The translations under genes and the position numbers were made by a program. DNA of 64,000 nt from contig NZ_JBFRGU010000004.1 of the NCBI RefSeq assembly GCF_052115485.1, positions 434,001 through 498,000 of the forward strand. The letters are read 5' to 3'. A model generated the notes under the pieces. It worked only from the letters and a program-made list of their open reading frames with translations, was not told the origin of the DNA and did no database searches. How positions within the stretch are numbered: the first letter of the stretch is position 1; the number at the start of each line of letters is the position of its first letter. Below are positions 37,618 to 46,403 of this stretch, one piece after another. Source of the DNA: Microvirga sp052115485. Lineage in GTDB: Bacteria; Pseudomonadota; Alphaproteobacteria; Rhizobiales; Beijerinckiaceae.

Positions 37618-37974
37618 ATTACCTCTTTAAAATCAATAATTTATATGGCGCGCTATAGATCGCGCGGGGGTGACTTTTTATCTGGTGTGCCAGAAGTGTG
37701 CCAAAGTCCAAGCGGCTCGGACTGTGAATAACAGAGGTTCGGGGGCGGAATTTTTACGGTTCAAGCTCGTGACCGCCTACCTCAGATGAGGATATAGAGT
37801 AGCGGCTACCAGTTAGAGTTCTGCTGCGCTCCTGTCTGTATCCACTCATCATCCCGCTATCGATCTCAGCCTCCTGCTCCATAAGATTGATACAAGGCGC
37901 GGGCTTTGTCTCAGTAATAATTGATGTACACCCGCTTCTTGTTTAATCACCAATTACTGAAGTAAGCAAAACCA
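37618..37974. other. Left-end non-coding region of island
   Basis: No gene is seen. At 37685-37703 it holds two GTGTGCCA units separated by GAA, repeated almost exactly at 52470-52488 near the other end. On the minus strand this copy reads W-H-T-S-G-T-P, close to W-H-T-P-G-T-P at the integrase N-terminus. It is either an integrase arm site or the relic of an earlier integrase gene. Confidence 0.6.
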
Positions 37975-38433
37975 ATGAGCAGCACGAAGAGCTACTATCA
38001 CCGCTCCAAGGTGTCGTTACAAATCGGTACAGTTCTGTGTGGGCGTGGATTGCCAAGAAACGTTGCTGAGATCGAAGATGCTTTCGAAACCCACCGTCCT
38101 ACGCACTGTCTAAATCGGCGCTCAGCCGTCTTCATGTCAGACCATCGTGACATCGGTCTCCACGGTGTCGAAGGCGATTATGTCTACCAACTTGAACCGC
38201 TAGGTATGGTCGAGCAATATGATAATAGCTGGTATGGGATCGTACAAAAGGCTCATTTGAAAAAGAAATACTTTGGGACTCCACAAGAAAGAATGTTCAA
38301 AACTTATCCTGACTGGACTTCAGACCTATTAGCCCAGTGCGCTAAAGCGTATTGGGACTGTCTCGCATCTAGCAACCCGAACTGGGAATATTTGGTGCCC
38401 GAAGCTCAGGTCGTTGAACTCGTGCATCTGTGA
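37975..38433 (+). CDS. Unknown protein, possible ADP-ribosyltransferase-like fold
   Basis: A 152-aa soluble protein and the first cargo gene of the island. The order of segments, 'HCLNRRSAVFMSD', then 'GDYVYQLEPLG', an aromatic 'SWYGIV', 'YWDCL', and finally 'WEYLVPEAQVVEL', reminds me of small ADP-ribosyltransferase-like domains (DUF2441-like) in which an N-terminal basic strand, a central Y and a late Glu frame the NAD site. This is recall without a search and could be wrong. RBS is weak (GAAGTAAG). It is followed by the converging DUF4209 gene 78 bases away. Confidence 0.6.
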   Translation: MSSTKSYYHRSKVSLQIGTVLCGRGLPRNVAEIEDAFETHRPTHCLNRRSAVFMSDHRDIGLHGVEGDYVYQLEPLGMVEQYDNSWYGIVQKAHLKKKYFGTPQERMFKTYPDWTSDLLAQCAKAYWDCLASSNPNWEYLVPEAQVVELVHL

Positions 38434-38511
38434 TTGGCGAGCCAGCGACTCCCTCCTCATCTTAGATGGCATCTCTGTGCCTTTCTAAGTGGTCTCAGGC
38501 CGATAGACTTA

Positions 38512-40323
38512 TCAACCTTTGTTCTTGGATGCTCGTTTGCGCTCTGCGAACGCTGCCATTCCGCTCGTAGGCAGTGCCGCCAGCCGCAGAAGAACCCACC
38601 AGAGATAAAAGCCCATTTCTCCATTCAATGATCTCTCATCGAGCAAGCCGTGGGCAATAGAGTTGCGCAGATTTGGCCCGAGCCGCCCTGCCATCAGCGT
38701 GCGAAGCTCGTAAAGCATGTCCTCACCCAGAGCGTCTGGCAGCTTCTCATGGTCGAGAATCTTTCCAAGCAACCAGACATCTTCGACCCCGTTTGCATCG
38801 AAGCTCCGGGTCACGACGCCATTCTGCTCCAGGACGTGCCGGAGGCCGTTCTCGGCCTGTGGTATGAGGATATGAAGCGCCGTCGAGAAGTCGAATTGAA
38901 AACCCGCGACGATCCCCTTCACGAAGAGCGAGAGGCGATCTTCAGGGATGAAACCGCTGTCTTTGATGAGGGGTTCGATAGCCTCCTCATCTACTATGTG
39001 CTCATCCCGGATAACGCGTACGGCGGGTGCAAGCACAGCATGGACATGAAAGTGCCTGTGTAGGCGAGCTTGCTCGTCCATGAACCCTTCAATGGCCAAT
39101 TCTTCCTGCTTAGAATCGCCAGTGCCAAGGGGCGGTCGCACAGCGATTTTACGCCCTGCCGCATCGAATATGTCAGCCTTGAACAGTGACTGGAGGGGAT
39201 ACTCCTTTATCCTTTCGAGACTGTCTTCTCGCAACTTGACTGGGTCAAGGAGTGAGAGTGCCATCGCGAATTGGAAGAATGCGTCGTCCAGAGTTAGACC
39301 CCGAAAGTGCTTCTGCACAAGCTCGACCTCGGTGCGAATGTCGATTTCACCCGTCGAGGCAGTCTTCATTTCCTGGAGCGTCTGTCGCCCCGCTTCGGCA
39401 AGATGCGCCTGAAGCTCTGGCACACGGGCGCGGAGGGATGCCCGCTCGCGAAACGCCTTGACAGCCTCCTGCCAGAAGTGGTGCGCGCTAATGAACGATC
39501 CAGCGGCCTCTAGCGCTTCTGCGTCCGCCACAAAGCTCTCAGCGCGAGAGCAAAGGGCTGCTTCTGCATCCTCTGACCGCCCGGCACGGCGAAGGAGGCG
39601 TGCTTGAATGGCAAAGTAACTTCGCGCTCGCTCGTTGTCTCCTGATGCTCGGGCCGCCTGTGCGATCTTGCCCGCGATCTCAGCAAGGCTCCCGAAGTTC
39701 CCGAACCGGAACTCCTCCAGAAGCTTCATAGCCTTGAGACTGAAATAAAGGGGGTCCCGACCATCATAATATAGAATACGAGCCTCTAAGTGGGCGAGCA
39801 CTTGCTCCGGAAGCTCCCCTTTTGGCTCGATCTGGCGGGCCAGCCGTACGGCCCGCTCGTAACGCTCCATGGCAGGAACCCAATGCTCAGGGTCTTCCAG
39901 GCGGGTAGCTGAAGCCACGTAGGCGTTCACAGCGTCGCGAGCCGCAGAGATGTCCCGGCGGCGAAGCCAGAGCACATCGCATATACGTGCTCGATACTCG
40001 GGATCATCGATCACCCTGAGTGTCTCGGCCAACCCGTCGAGATGAGCCGACGTGAGGTCGTCCGGGATCATGCTGCGTTTACCGTCCATTACCAGCATCG
40101 CTTGGAAGGGCTCGGCAGGATCACCTGGGTGAAAGTGGAAGCGAAAGATTTGACTCAGGACATCCCATCCGGAGTTCGGCATCCCTGAGTGCCGCTCCTG
40201 AAATTCAGCGGCGTACGTGTGGCACTCCAGTTTCATTGCAGATGAGACAACCTTTGCGATGGCCTCACTGGTGGGCATTATGGGTGCAACATGGTTTTCA
40301 CCCGAGTCGTTGATGGTGCTCAT
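38512..40323 (-). CDS. DUF4209 protein with C-terminal RNxxxHG (HEPN-like) motif
   Basis: A 603-aa soluble, helix-rich protein. Residues ~130-330 look like tandem alpha-helical repeats (TPR-like), e.g. 'MERYERAVRLARQIEPKGEL' and 'ARSYFAIQARLLRRAGRSED'. The C-terminal region (~480-560) has 'ALHILIPQAENGLRHVLEQN' followed by 'LGPNLRNSIAHGLLDE', giving RNxxxHG with R553 and H558. This is the DUF4209 signature and also fits the RX4-6H motif of HEPN ribonucleases. It is divergent from the 1383-aa HTH protein with a 107-bp shared promoter region. Nuclease activity is inference from the motif alone. Confidence 0.75.
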   Translation of the reverse strand: MSTINDSGENHVAPIMPTSEAIAKVVSSAMKLECHTYAAEFQERHSGMPNSGWDVLSQIFRFHFHPGDPAEPFQAMLVMDGKRSMIPDDLTSAHLDGLAETLRVIDDPEYRARICDVLWLRRRDISAARDAVNAYVASATRLEDPEHWVPAMERYERAVRLARQIEPKGELPEQVLAHLEARILYYDGRDPLYFSLKAMKLLEEFRFGNFGSLAEIAGKIAQAARASGDNERARSYFAIQARLLRRAGRSEDAEAALCSRAESFVADAEALEAAGSFISAHHFWQEAVKAFRERASLRARVPELQAHLAEAGRQTLQEMKTASTGEIDIRTEVELVQKHFRGLTLDDAFFQFAMALSLLDPVKLREDSLERIKEYPLQSLFKADIFDAAGRKIAVRPPLGTGDSKQEELAIEGFMDEQARLHRHFHVHAVLAPAVRVIRDEHIVDEEAIEPLIKDSGFIPEDRLSLFVKGIVAGFQFDFSTALHILIPQAENGLRHVLEQNGVVTRSFDANGVEDVWLLGKILDHEKLPDALGEDMLYELRTLMAGRLGPNLRNSIAHGLLDERSLNGEMGFYLWWVLLRLAALPTSGMAAFAERKRASKNKG

Positions 40324-40354
40324 AAGTTACTCTAACTCAAATCGGCTTATTCTT

Positions 40355-40389
40355 GCTGTAATCTATGACTTTACAGCCATTCTGTAAAG
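40355..40389. promoter_or_regulatory. Operator array between the divergent DUF4209 and HTH genes
   Basis: Three alternating half-sites: CTGTAA (40356), TTACAG (40371) and CTGTAA (40382). The last two form a perfect 8-bp palindrome CTTTACAG-CCATT-CTGTAAAG (40369-40389); the first two form GCTGTAA-N9-TTACAGC. It is a plausible binding site for the HigA-like HTH of the adjacent protein, giving self-control of both genes. Confidence 0.65.
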
Positions 40390-40430
40390 TGTCACATTAC
40401 GGCCAGTGATCTCTATCAAAGCCCGTTGCA

Positions 40431-43400
40431 ATGTCAGCCAAATCAAGCGCAAAGAACAAAGTAGCAGCATCGAGAGCCGCCTCTCACATTCATCCAGGCC
40501 AATATGTCCGGGACACTATTCTAACTCCGAGGGCTATGTCCGTGACGGCTGCGGCAGACCTTGTTGGTGTCAGCCGACCGGCCTTCTCCAACTTCCTCAA
40601 TGGCAAGGTTGCCACTACGCAGGAAATGGCATCGCGAATTGAGCGCGCCTTTAATTTGTCCGCCCAGACGATTTTAGACATGCAGGCTGCCTATGACGCA
40701 GCCCAAACTAAAGCCAAGGGAGCGCCAGCCAACACGAAGGCGTACGTTCCGCCATTCTTGACCATAAAAGCGAATGACATCGAGACATGGGCCTCGCAGA
40801 ATATCTCTGCGCGTACGCGCCTTTCAGTCCTACTCCGTATCCTCGCCCATTCGACAGGGGTTGGATTGAAGAAAGTCGATTTTCCAGGAAACGACGATGC
40901 TCAGCGGCCTGGATGGGATGGCTTTGTCGAGGCCGCTGAAGGCACACCTTGGATTCCTGACGGCACTTCAGGTTGGGAGTTTGGCGTCAACGTAGATATC
41001 AAGGGCAAAGCGGACGGCGACTTCACAAAGAGCGTGAAGGCAACCAAGAAAGCCGACAGAGACAACACGACCTTCGTGTTTGTCACGCCACGACGATGGG
41101 CAGGAAAGAGTGCTTGGGTAGAGGAGATGAAGGCTAAGAGGCTCTGGAGGGACGTGCGGGCGTATGACGCCAGCGATCTGGAGCAATGGCTGGAGCAGTC
41201 ACTGTCAGGCCAAGCGTGGTTCGCGAATGAGACAATGCGTCCATCTGAGGGAGTTCGCTCCCTCGATCAGTGCTGGTCCGACTGGGCAGGTGCAACCAAT
41301 CCACCTCTCGTGGCGGACTTGTTCGACTCCGCAATCTCCGCTGCCAAGAGAACAGCAGTTTCGCGTCTGTCGAAGGAACCTGAAGGCCCAACGATCATCG
41401 GAGCGGATTCTGTCGAAGAAGCCCTGGCGTTTCTCTCCCAGTTGTTCAGCGATAGAGGCGGCGAGGAACTGGCACTTTACCGTGATCGTGTCCTTGTCTT
41501 TGACAAACCCGGCATTCTTCCCCGATTGGCACAGGGTGCTCAGAGCTTCATTCCTGTGGCTTTTACCCGTGATGTTGAGCGTGAATTGGCACCTCTTGCT
41601 CGTTCCGTTCACACCATCATCGTCTATCCGCGAAATGCAGCGCCTGACCCGCACATCGTACTTGAGCCCTTGAGTCACGAGGCATTCGGCTCAGCCTTAG
41701 AAGGTATGGGATTTAATCGTGACGATGTTGCTAGGTACAGCAACGCCTCTGGTCGTTCGCTCACGGTTCTTCGACGGCAACTCTCGACAACTCCGGCAGT
41801 TCGAAAGCCCGAATGGGCTGTAGATCATGCAACCGCCGGGAAGCTGATCCCATTCCTGTTGGCTGGCGCGTGGAATTCCCACAACGAAGCCGACCAAACC
41901 GTATTGACGCTACTAGCCGATGACGAGCCGTATGAGGCGCTGGAGAAGGAGTGCCAACGCCTAGCACAGATTAATGACGCTCCACTCTGGTCTGTTGGGA
42001 CGTACCGGGGTGTAATCTCGAAGATTGACCTATTATTTGCCATTGCCGGATCAATCACAGTCCAGGATTTAACTCGATACTTCGCTACAGCGAAGATCGT
42101 TTTAGGCGAGGACGATCCAAGTTTGGACCTGCCTGAGAACACCCGGTGGGCAGCTTCGATTTATGGCAAGTCGCGTGAAATCTCTACGGCACTACGGGAG
42201 GGCATATCCGAAACTCTGGTATTGCTCGCCGTGCATGGCAATCATCTCTTTAAACCCCGTCTTGGGATAGATGCGGAGGCATTAGCAGCACGTTTCATCC
42301 GTGATCTCCTGACCCCACTGACATTGCGTACTCTTGAAGCGCACGACCGGGACCTTCCTACATATGCGGAGGTTGCTCCCGAGGAGTTTCTAGCAATTCT
42401 GGAACGCGACTTGAGAAGTGAGCAATCTGCTGCGGTCGGATTGATGCGCCCTGCCAATGCTGACACGGGGTTCTTTGGAGGCTGTCCTCGAACCGGTCTG
42501 CTCTGGGCGCTCGAAGGGCTGGCTTGGAATCCAGACACACTCCCGCGATCTGCTCTTATTCTGGCTCAACTCGCTCAGGTTGAGATCAACGATAACTGGG
42601 TCAATAAGCCAATCAACTCTTTGTTATCTATCTTCAGGGCCTGGATGCCACAGACAGCGGCCAGTCACGACGTGCGCCTTAACGTAATCAAACTTTTTAC
42701 GGAAAAGCATCCTGCTGTTGCCTGGAAAATCTGTATTGAGCAGTTGAATACGGGTCACAGGGTGGGCCACTACAACCATAAGCCCCGTTGGCGTACAGAT
42801 GGGTATGGCTTCGGCGAGCCTTTCACCACATGGGAGCCAAGCATAGCGTTCATGCGCGAGATGGCTACCATAGTGCTCAGTTGGAAAAATCATTCACGCG
42901 AGATGCTTTGTGATCTCATCCAACATCTGCACGATCTCTCGGAAGATTATCAAGCGAAGGTATGGGAGTTAATTCTAGCGTGGGCAAGCACTGGGGCCAC
43001 CGATAAAGACAAGGCAATAGTGCGGGAGAGAATCCGCGTCACAGTCATGTCGAGGCGAGGTCTGAAACGATCCAAGGAAGCGAACTTTGCGAGACTGACT
43101 ACAGCAGGTAAGTCCGCATATCAGGCGCTTGAGCCAACCGATCTTCTCGCCAAGCACGAATGGCTATTCCGAACACAATGGGTGGATGAGTCAGCAGACG
43201 AACTCCTCGATGAAAATATGGACTTTCGACTTCGTGAAGAGCGCATCAAGCAAAAGCGTATCGAGGCTCTTCAGGAGATCATGCAACAAAGGGGGCTGTC
43301 CGGTATTTTCGAAATCGCTGGTATGGGCGAGGCGTCGTCTACAATAGGGCGGCTTTTAGCAATAGATATCCTGCCCGAAGCAAAGATGCACGACCTCCTC

Positions 43401-44582
43401 CTAATGGCCCTACCATTAGCATCAACCGAAAAATCTGGCGGTGCAAAAGACCTGATCGCTGGAGCCTTGGGTTCCATCGCCGATGAGGCGGAACGTGTGA
43501 GTGTGTTGAAGTCAGTCAAAGAGCAAGTATCAGACCCAGATATGGTTCAGCTTCTGCTACTTGCACCCTTTTGCCGAAGCACATGGCAATTGGTTGATGA
43601 CCTGGAGGAAACCTATCGACAGATATACTGGAATGAGGTTCCAGTAGGCTGGCCTCTCGAATCTGATGAGGAGAATAGTGAGGCCATTGAGCGTTTGCTT
43701 GTAGCACAACGACCTCGGGCCGCCTTCGCGTTCATTCGAAGGGGGCTGGAGGCCATTCCAAGTTCGACTCTGCTCCGGGTGCTCTCTGGGTGCTTGAAAG
43801 ATGGCAAGGATAAACCGGGCCATTACCAGCTTGATCAATACCACATTGAAGAGGCTTTCACCCTCATCGACAAGGGCCCAGAACTCACATTGGAGCAGAA
43901 GGCCAGCCTCGAATTCTCTTTCATTGATGTTCTTTCACGACCGGGAAGTAGACGTGAAAGCTACGGTATTCCCAACCTTGAGAGATATATCGAAGCTCAT
44001 CCTGAGTTCTTCGTGCAGGCGATTGTCTGGAGATATAGGCGACGGGACCATGACGACGATCCGCAGGAATGGAGAGTTGATCCAGAGAATGCTGAACATC
44101 TCGCAAATAAAGCCTACAAGTTGCTCGACGGCATTAAGCGCATCCCTGGTCATAATGATCTCGGTGAACTCGACTCTGCCTTGCTGGCGAAATGGGTAAA
44201 GTCTGTCAGAGATGCTTGTTCAGAGCTTAGTCGATCAGAAATTGGGGACGTTTGTCTCGGCAAGCTCTTCTCGTGCGCCCCTGTAGGTCAGGACGGCATA
44301 TGGCCATGCGAGCCGGTACGAGATGTCATGGAAGACATTCAATCGGAAAGTATTTCAGAAGGCGCATACACTGGGTTGTATAACGCACGCGGAGCGCACT
44401 GGCGCGGCGAAGGCGGGGATCAGGAGCGGAAGTTGGCTAGAAAATACCGGGATTGGGCTAACGCCTTGCATTACTCCCATCCATTTGTGGCCTCCACAGT
44501 GCTGACCAGTCTCGCGCAGACCTATGAGGGCCAAGCGAGCCGAGAAGACGCGGAGGCTGGTATCAGAAGACGCCTCCGCTAA
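40431..44582 (+). CDS. Giant HigA-type HTH protein with nuclease-like and STAND-like region
   Basis: A 1383-aa protein. Residues 20-90 are a HigA/XRE-like HTH ('MSVTAAADLVGVSRPAFSNF'). Residues ~115-265 look like a restriction-endonuclease-type alpha/beta domain, with GWDG (Asp163), 'SGWEFGVNVDIKGKADGDF' (Glu183, Lys191), 'TTFVFVTPRRW' and 'DASDLEQWLEQS'. Residues ~318-455 resemble the core of a STAND NTPase, ending in 'GRSLTVLRRQL', but the expected Walker A is replaced by IIGADSVEEAL, so ATP binding is doubtful. The remaining ~900 residues are helical-repeat-like, as in sensor arms. It will probably be mislabelled 'HigA antitoxin'; no HigB toxin is adjacent. Defence function is inference. 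Confidence 0.75.
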   Translation: MSAKSSAKNKVAASRAASHIHPGQYVRDTILTPRAMSVTAAADLVGVSRPAFSNFLNGKVATTQEMASRIERAFNLSAQTILDMQAAYDAAQTKAKGAPANTKAYVPPFLTIKANDIETWASQNISARTRLSVLLRILAHSTGVGLKKVDFPGNDDAQRPGWDGFVEAAEGTPWIPDGTSGWEFGVNVDIKGKADGDFTKSVKATKKADRDNTTFVFVTPRRWAGKSAWVEEMKAKRLWRDVRAYDASDLEQWLEQSLSGQAWFANETMRPSEGVRSLDQCWSDWAGATNPPLVADLFDSAISAAKRTAVSRLSKEPEGPTIIGADSVEEALAFLSQLFSDRGGEELALYRDRVLVFDKPGILPRLAQGAQSFIPVAFTRDVERELAPLARSVHTIIVYPRNAAPDPHIVLEPLSHEAFGSALEGMGFNRDDVARYSNASGRSLTVLRRQLSTTPAVRKPEWAVDHATAGKLIPFLLAGAWNSHNEADQTVLTLLADDEPYEALEKECQRLAQINDAPLWSVGTYRGVISKIDLLFAIAGSITVQDLTRYFATAKIVLGEDDPSLDLPENTRWAASIYGKSREISTALREGISETLVLLAVHGNHLFKPRLGIDAEALAARFIRDLLTPLTLRTLEAHDRDLPTYAEVAPEEFLAILERDLRSEQSAAVGLMRPANADTGFFGGCPRTGLLWALEGLAWNPDTLPRSALILAQLAQVEINDNWVNKPINSLLSIFRAWMPQTAASHDVRLNVIKLFTEKHPAVAWKICIEQLNTGHRVGHYNHKPRWRTDGYGFGEPFTTWEPSIAFMREMATIVLSWKNHSREMLCDLIQHLHDLSEDYQAKVWELILAWASTGATDKDKAIVRERIRVTVMSRRGLKRSKEANFARLTTAGKSAYQALEPTDLLAKHEWLFRTQWVDESADELLDENMDFRLREERIKQKRIEALQEIMQQRGLSGIFEIAGMGEASSTIGRLLAIDILPEAKMHDLLLMALPLASTEKSGGAKDLIAGALGSIADEAERVSVLKSVKEQVSDPDMVQLLLLAPFCRSTWQLVDDLEETYRQIYWNEVPVGWPLESDEENSEAIERLLVAQRPRAAFAFIRRGLEAIPSSTLLRVLSGCLKDGKDKPGHYQLDQYHIEEAFTLIDKGPELTLEQKASLEFSFIDVLSRPGSRRESYGIPNLERYIEAHPEFFVQAIVWRYRRRDHDDDPQEWRVDPENAEHLANKAYKLLDGIKRIPGHNDLGELDSALLAKWVKSVRDACSELSRSEIGDVCLGKLFSCAPVGQDGIWPCEPVRDVMEDIQSESISEGAYTGLYNARGAHWRGEGGDQERKLARKYRDWANALHYSHPFVASTVLTSLAQTYEGQASREDAEAGIRRRLR

Positions 44583-44747
44583 TTGCCCAGAAGGACCCTA
44601 TATCCTTAGAGTGCATTCCGAACTTAACGTAACAGAGGATTACTAAGAGCCCTAATAGGTCGCCCAAATAATTTAGGTGATACGCGCTCTATATAAACAT
44701 TGGCCTGATAAGGGTTCATAGATATTTTTGAAGAAGGCTAGACTTCT

Positions 44748-44777
44748 GAGCCGAGGACGGAAGCCCGTGCTCGGCTC
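44748..44777. terminator. Strong hairpin in the 44583-44845 gap
   Basis: GAGCCGAG-g-ACGG / CCGT-g-CTCGGCTC, 12 paired bases around a single G-G mismatch with an AAGC loop, followed by GAAAATTATTTG. It lies 165 bases past the 1383-aa gene. It is most likely a transcription terminator, or the 3' end of a small RNA. Confidence 0.6.
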
Positions 44778-44845
44778 GAAAATTATTTGACAGATTCCAA
44801 TTCCGTGAGATCGTCGGTCAGTCTGCAACTGTATCGGAGATACTC

Positions 44846-45970
44846 TTGCTTCCAGGGCTGCGTCGCATTTCTCCATCTCGGCAGAGGCCGGTAGACGGAT
44901 GGATTTTGGACAAGATCGTTGCCTGCGACGAGGCATTTCCAGGCACTCTTCGCCGCTACATCACAGCTTCACCTCTGCGTGCGCAAGTCATCGCCCTGGC
45001 TCTCAACGAACTTAATTTGGAGCGTCCTGATCTGCTTGCAGCGCGTCTTCGCCCTCTTAACAACACGCCGGATTTGGCTTTTACCGATCCTCTGGCTCTG
45101 ATTGCCTATACTATTTTGCACCGTCGGGTTCGGGATATCGTCCGCAGCTTGTACCCGGAAGCTCAAGGGCTGACGGGAGTTCTCGGGAAGATCGGCGGCG
45201 AACCTTTATCCGAGGAGAACTACCGTCTCATTGTCGAGCTTCATAGGCAACCTCAACACCGCATGCGGCTTTCTCCTCTACGACACATGCGGCGTATTCC
45301 TCCGCGAATTTTCGCAATCCTGATGGCTCTTGAACCACCGTATTTGTCAGTGAAGTTGGTGGAATGCTTCGCTTCAGTACATCAAGTGAAAGACTTTCAG
45401 CGCTCTGTCGAGTTGATCAAGCGAGTCGTACCAGAGGTCAGTGATGAAGTTCTTGCCACTTCCCTTGAAGATATGGCGGGAGGCAACCTCGGAGAATGGG
45501 TACGCGGCTGGCTTGACCGCGCATCCTACCTCTGGATTGATCCGCCATCATTGTGCGATTCTGATTTTGTTGTAATCGCAGATGCCGCCTCTATGCGAGA
45601 GACAGGTCGCCGCTTCAGCAACTGCCTAGAGACCAAAGTTGCTTTGGTGGCTCTCGGAAGGAGGCTGTTCCTGGAGTACATTCCGGACCCATGCCTCGTT
45701 GAGCTTGAGAAGCTCGACCAAGGCTGGGCATTCCGTGCGGTTCACGGTCGCTCAAATTTTCCAGTCGATCCGGTCATTACGCGGGCCGTCATCAAAAAGC
45801 TGAGTGCGGCGGGCGTTCGAATTCCAGGCCGCCTCTCGGACGGCTCTCATTTTAATCGGGTTGCCCAATTGATTGGGGTTTTTGATTTTGACCAAGACGA
45901 CTTCGGCCTTCTCGATGAAGCTGAGGAATTGGCAGATAAACTTGCTTTTGATGTAGCTCGCGCTGCGTAA
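44846..45970 (+). CDS. Unknown protein with PcfJ-reminiscent C-terminal region
   Basis: A 374-aa soluble protein with a TTG start supported by CGGAGA seven bases before it; no ATG is available until far inside. I do not recognise the N-terminal ~230 residues, which are helical. The stretch 'GRRFSNCLETKVALVALGRR' at 254-272, followed by an alternating strand pattern and 'HGRSNFPVDP', recalls the NC(V).Y...G core of PcfJ-like proteins of plasmids and phages, whose role is unknown. It converges on an XRE regulator gene 15 bases away. Cargo of the tRNA-Arg island. Confidence 0.65.
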   Translation: MLPGLRRISPSRQRPVDGWILDKIVACDEAFPGTLRRYITASPLRAQVIALALNELNLERPDLLAARLRPLNNTPDLAFTDPLALIAYTILHRRVRDIVRSLYPEAQGLTGVLGKIGGEPLSEENYRLIVELHRQPQHRMRLSPLRHMRRIPPRIFAILMALEPPYLSVKLVECFASVHQVKDFQRSVELIKRVVPEVSDEVLATSLEDMAGGNLGEWVRGWLDRASYLWIDPPSLCDSDFVVIADAASMRETGRRFSNCLETKVALVALGRRLFLEYIPDPCLVELEKLDQGWAFRAVHGRSNFPVDPVITRAVIKKLSAAGVRIPGRLSDGSHFNRVAQLIGVFDFDQDDFGLLDEAEELADKLAFDVARAA

Positions 45971-45985
45971 GTCGAGCCTCACCCG

Positions 45986-46282
45986 TTAGCCTGCACTCTC
46001 TTCTTTCCTAGCTCTCGGCCCTCGGCGCTTGCTCGCCCGCTTCTTTGCCAAGGCACTATCACCCGACTGGGAAGGGAAATCCTGGAGGAGGTCGGTAATT
46101 TTGACCCCGAGCGCTAGAGAAATATGCCAGAGACTGAGGATTGTCGGATTCCGGGTTCCCGCTTCAAGAGCACTGACGTGAGCCCGGTCTACACCGATCC
46201 GATCCGCGACCTCTTGCTGGGTCAGGTTAGCTTGCAGGCGCAGTAGCCTAACGTTTTCACCGAGTTTCCGCCGTACATCCAT
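45986..46282 (-). CDS. XRE-family HTH regulator
   Basis: A 98-aa protein that is almost entirely one lambda-repressor-like HTH domain ('LTQQEVADRIGVDRAHVSAL' at 20-39) with a short basic tail 'AKKRASKRRGPRARK'. It is divergent from the RTX gene at 46404 and convergent with the unknown gene at 44846. An imperfect palindrome in its promoter region is a likely autoregulatory site. Could be a stand-alone regulator or an antitoxin-like component. Confidence 0.85.
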   Translation of the reverse strand: MDVRRKLGENVRLLRLQANLTQQEVADRIGVDRAHVSALEAGTRNPTILSLWHISLALGVKITDLLQDFPSQSGDSALAKKRASKRRGPRARKEESAG

Positions 46283-46320
46283 GTCCGGATGTGACGGGCT
46301 CGTGCGTTTTATTGCGACGC

Positions 46321-46350
46321 CATATATTGCACGTTATAAGGTGCTATATG
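46321..46350. promoter_or_regulatory. Palindromic site between XRE and RTX genes
   Basis: CATATATTGCAC-GTTATAAG-GTGCTATATG, an imperfect inverted repeat with GCAC/GTGC and CATATA/TATATG arms, centred in the 121-bp divergent gap. It is a candidate operator for the XRE protein. Confidence 0.5.
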
Positions 46351-46403
46351 TGGCACAAAGCCGAGCCCTAGCAGAATAAAAGGGCGACATCTCTGGAGGG
46401 GCA

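Noticed and set aside
40431..40700. HigA antitoxin of a HigBA toxin-antitoxin pair
   Set aside because: The HTH is the head of a continuous 1383-aa frame and no HigB-like toxin of ~90 aa lies next to it.
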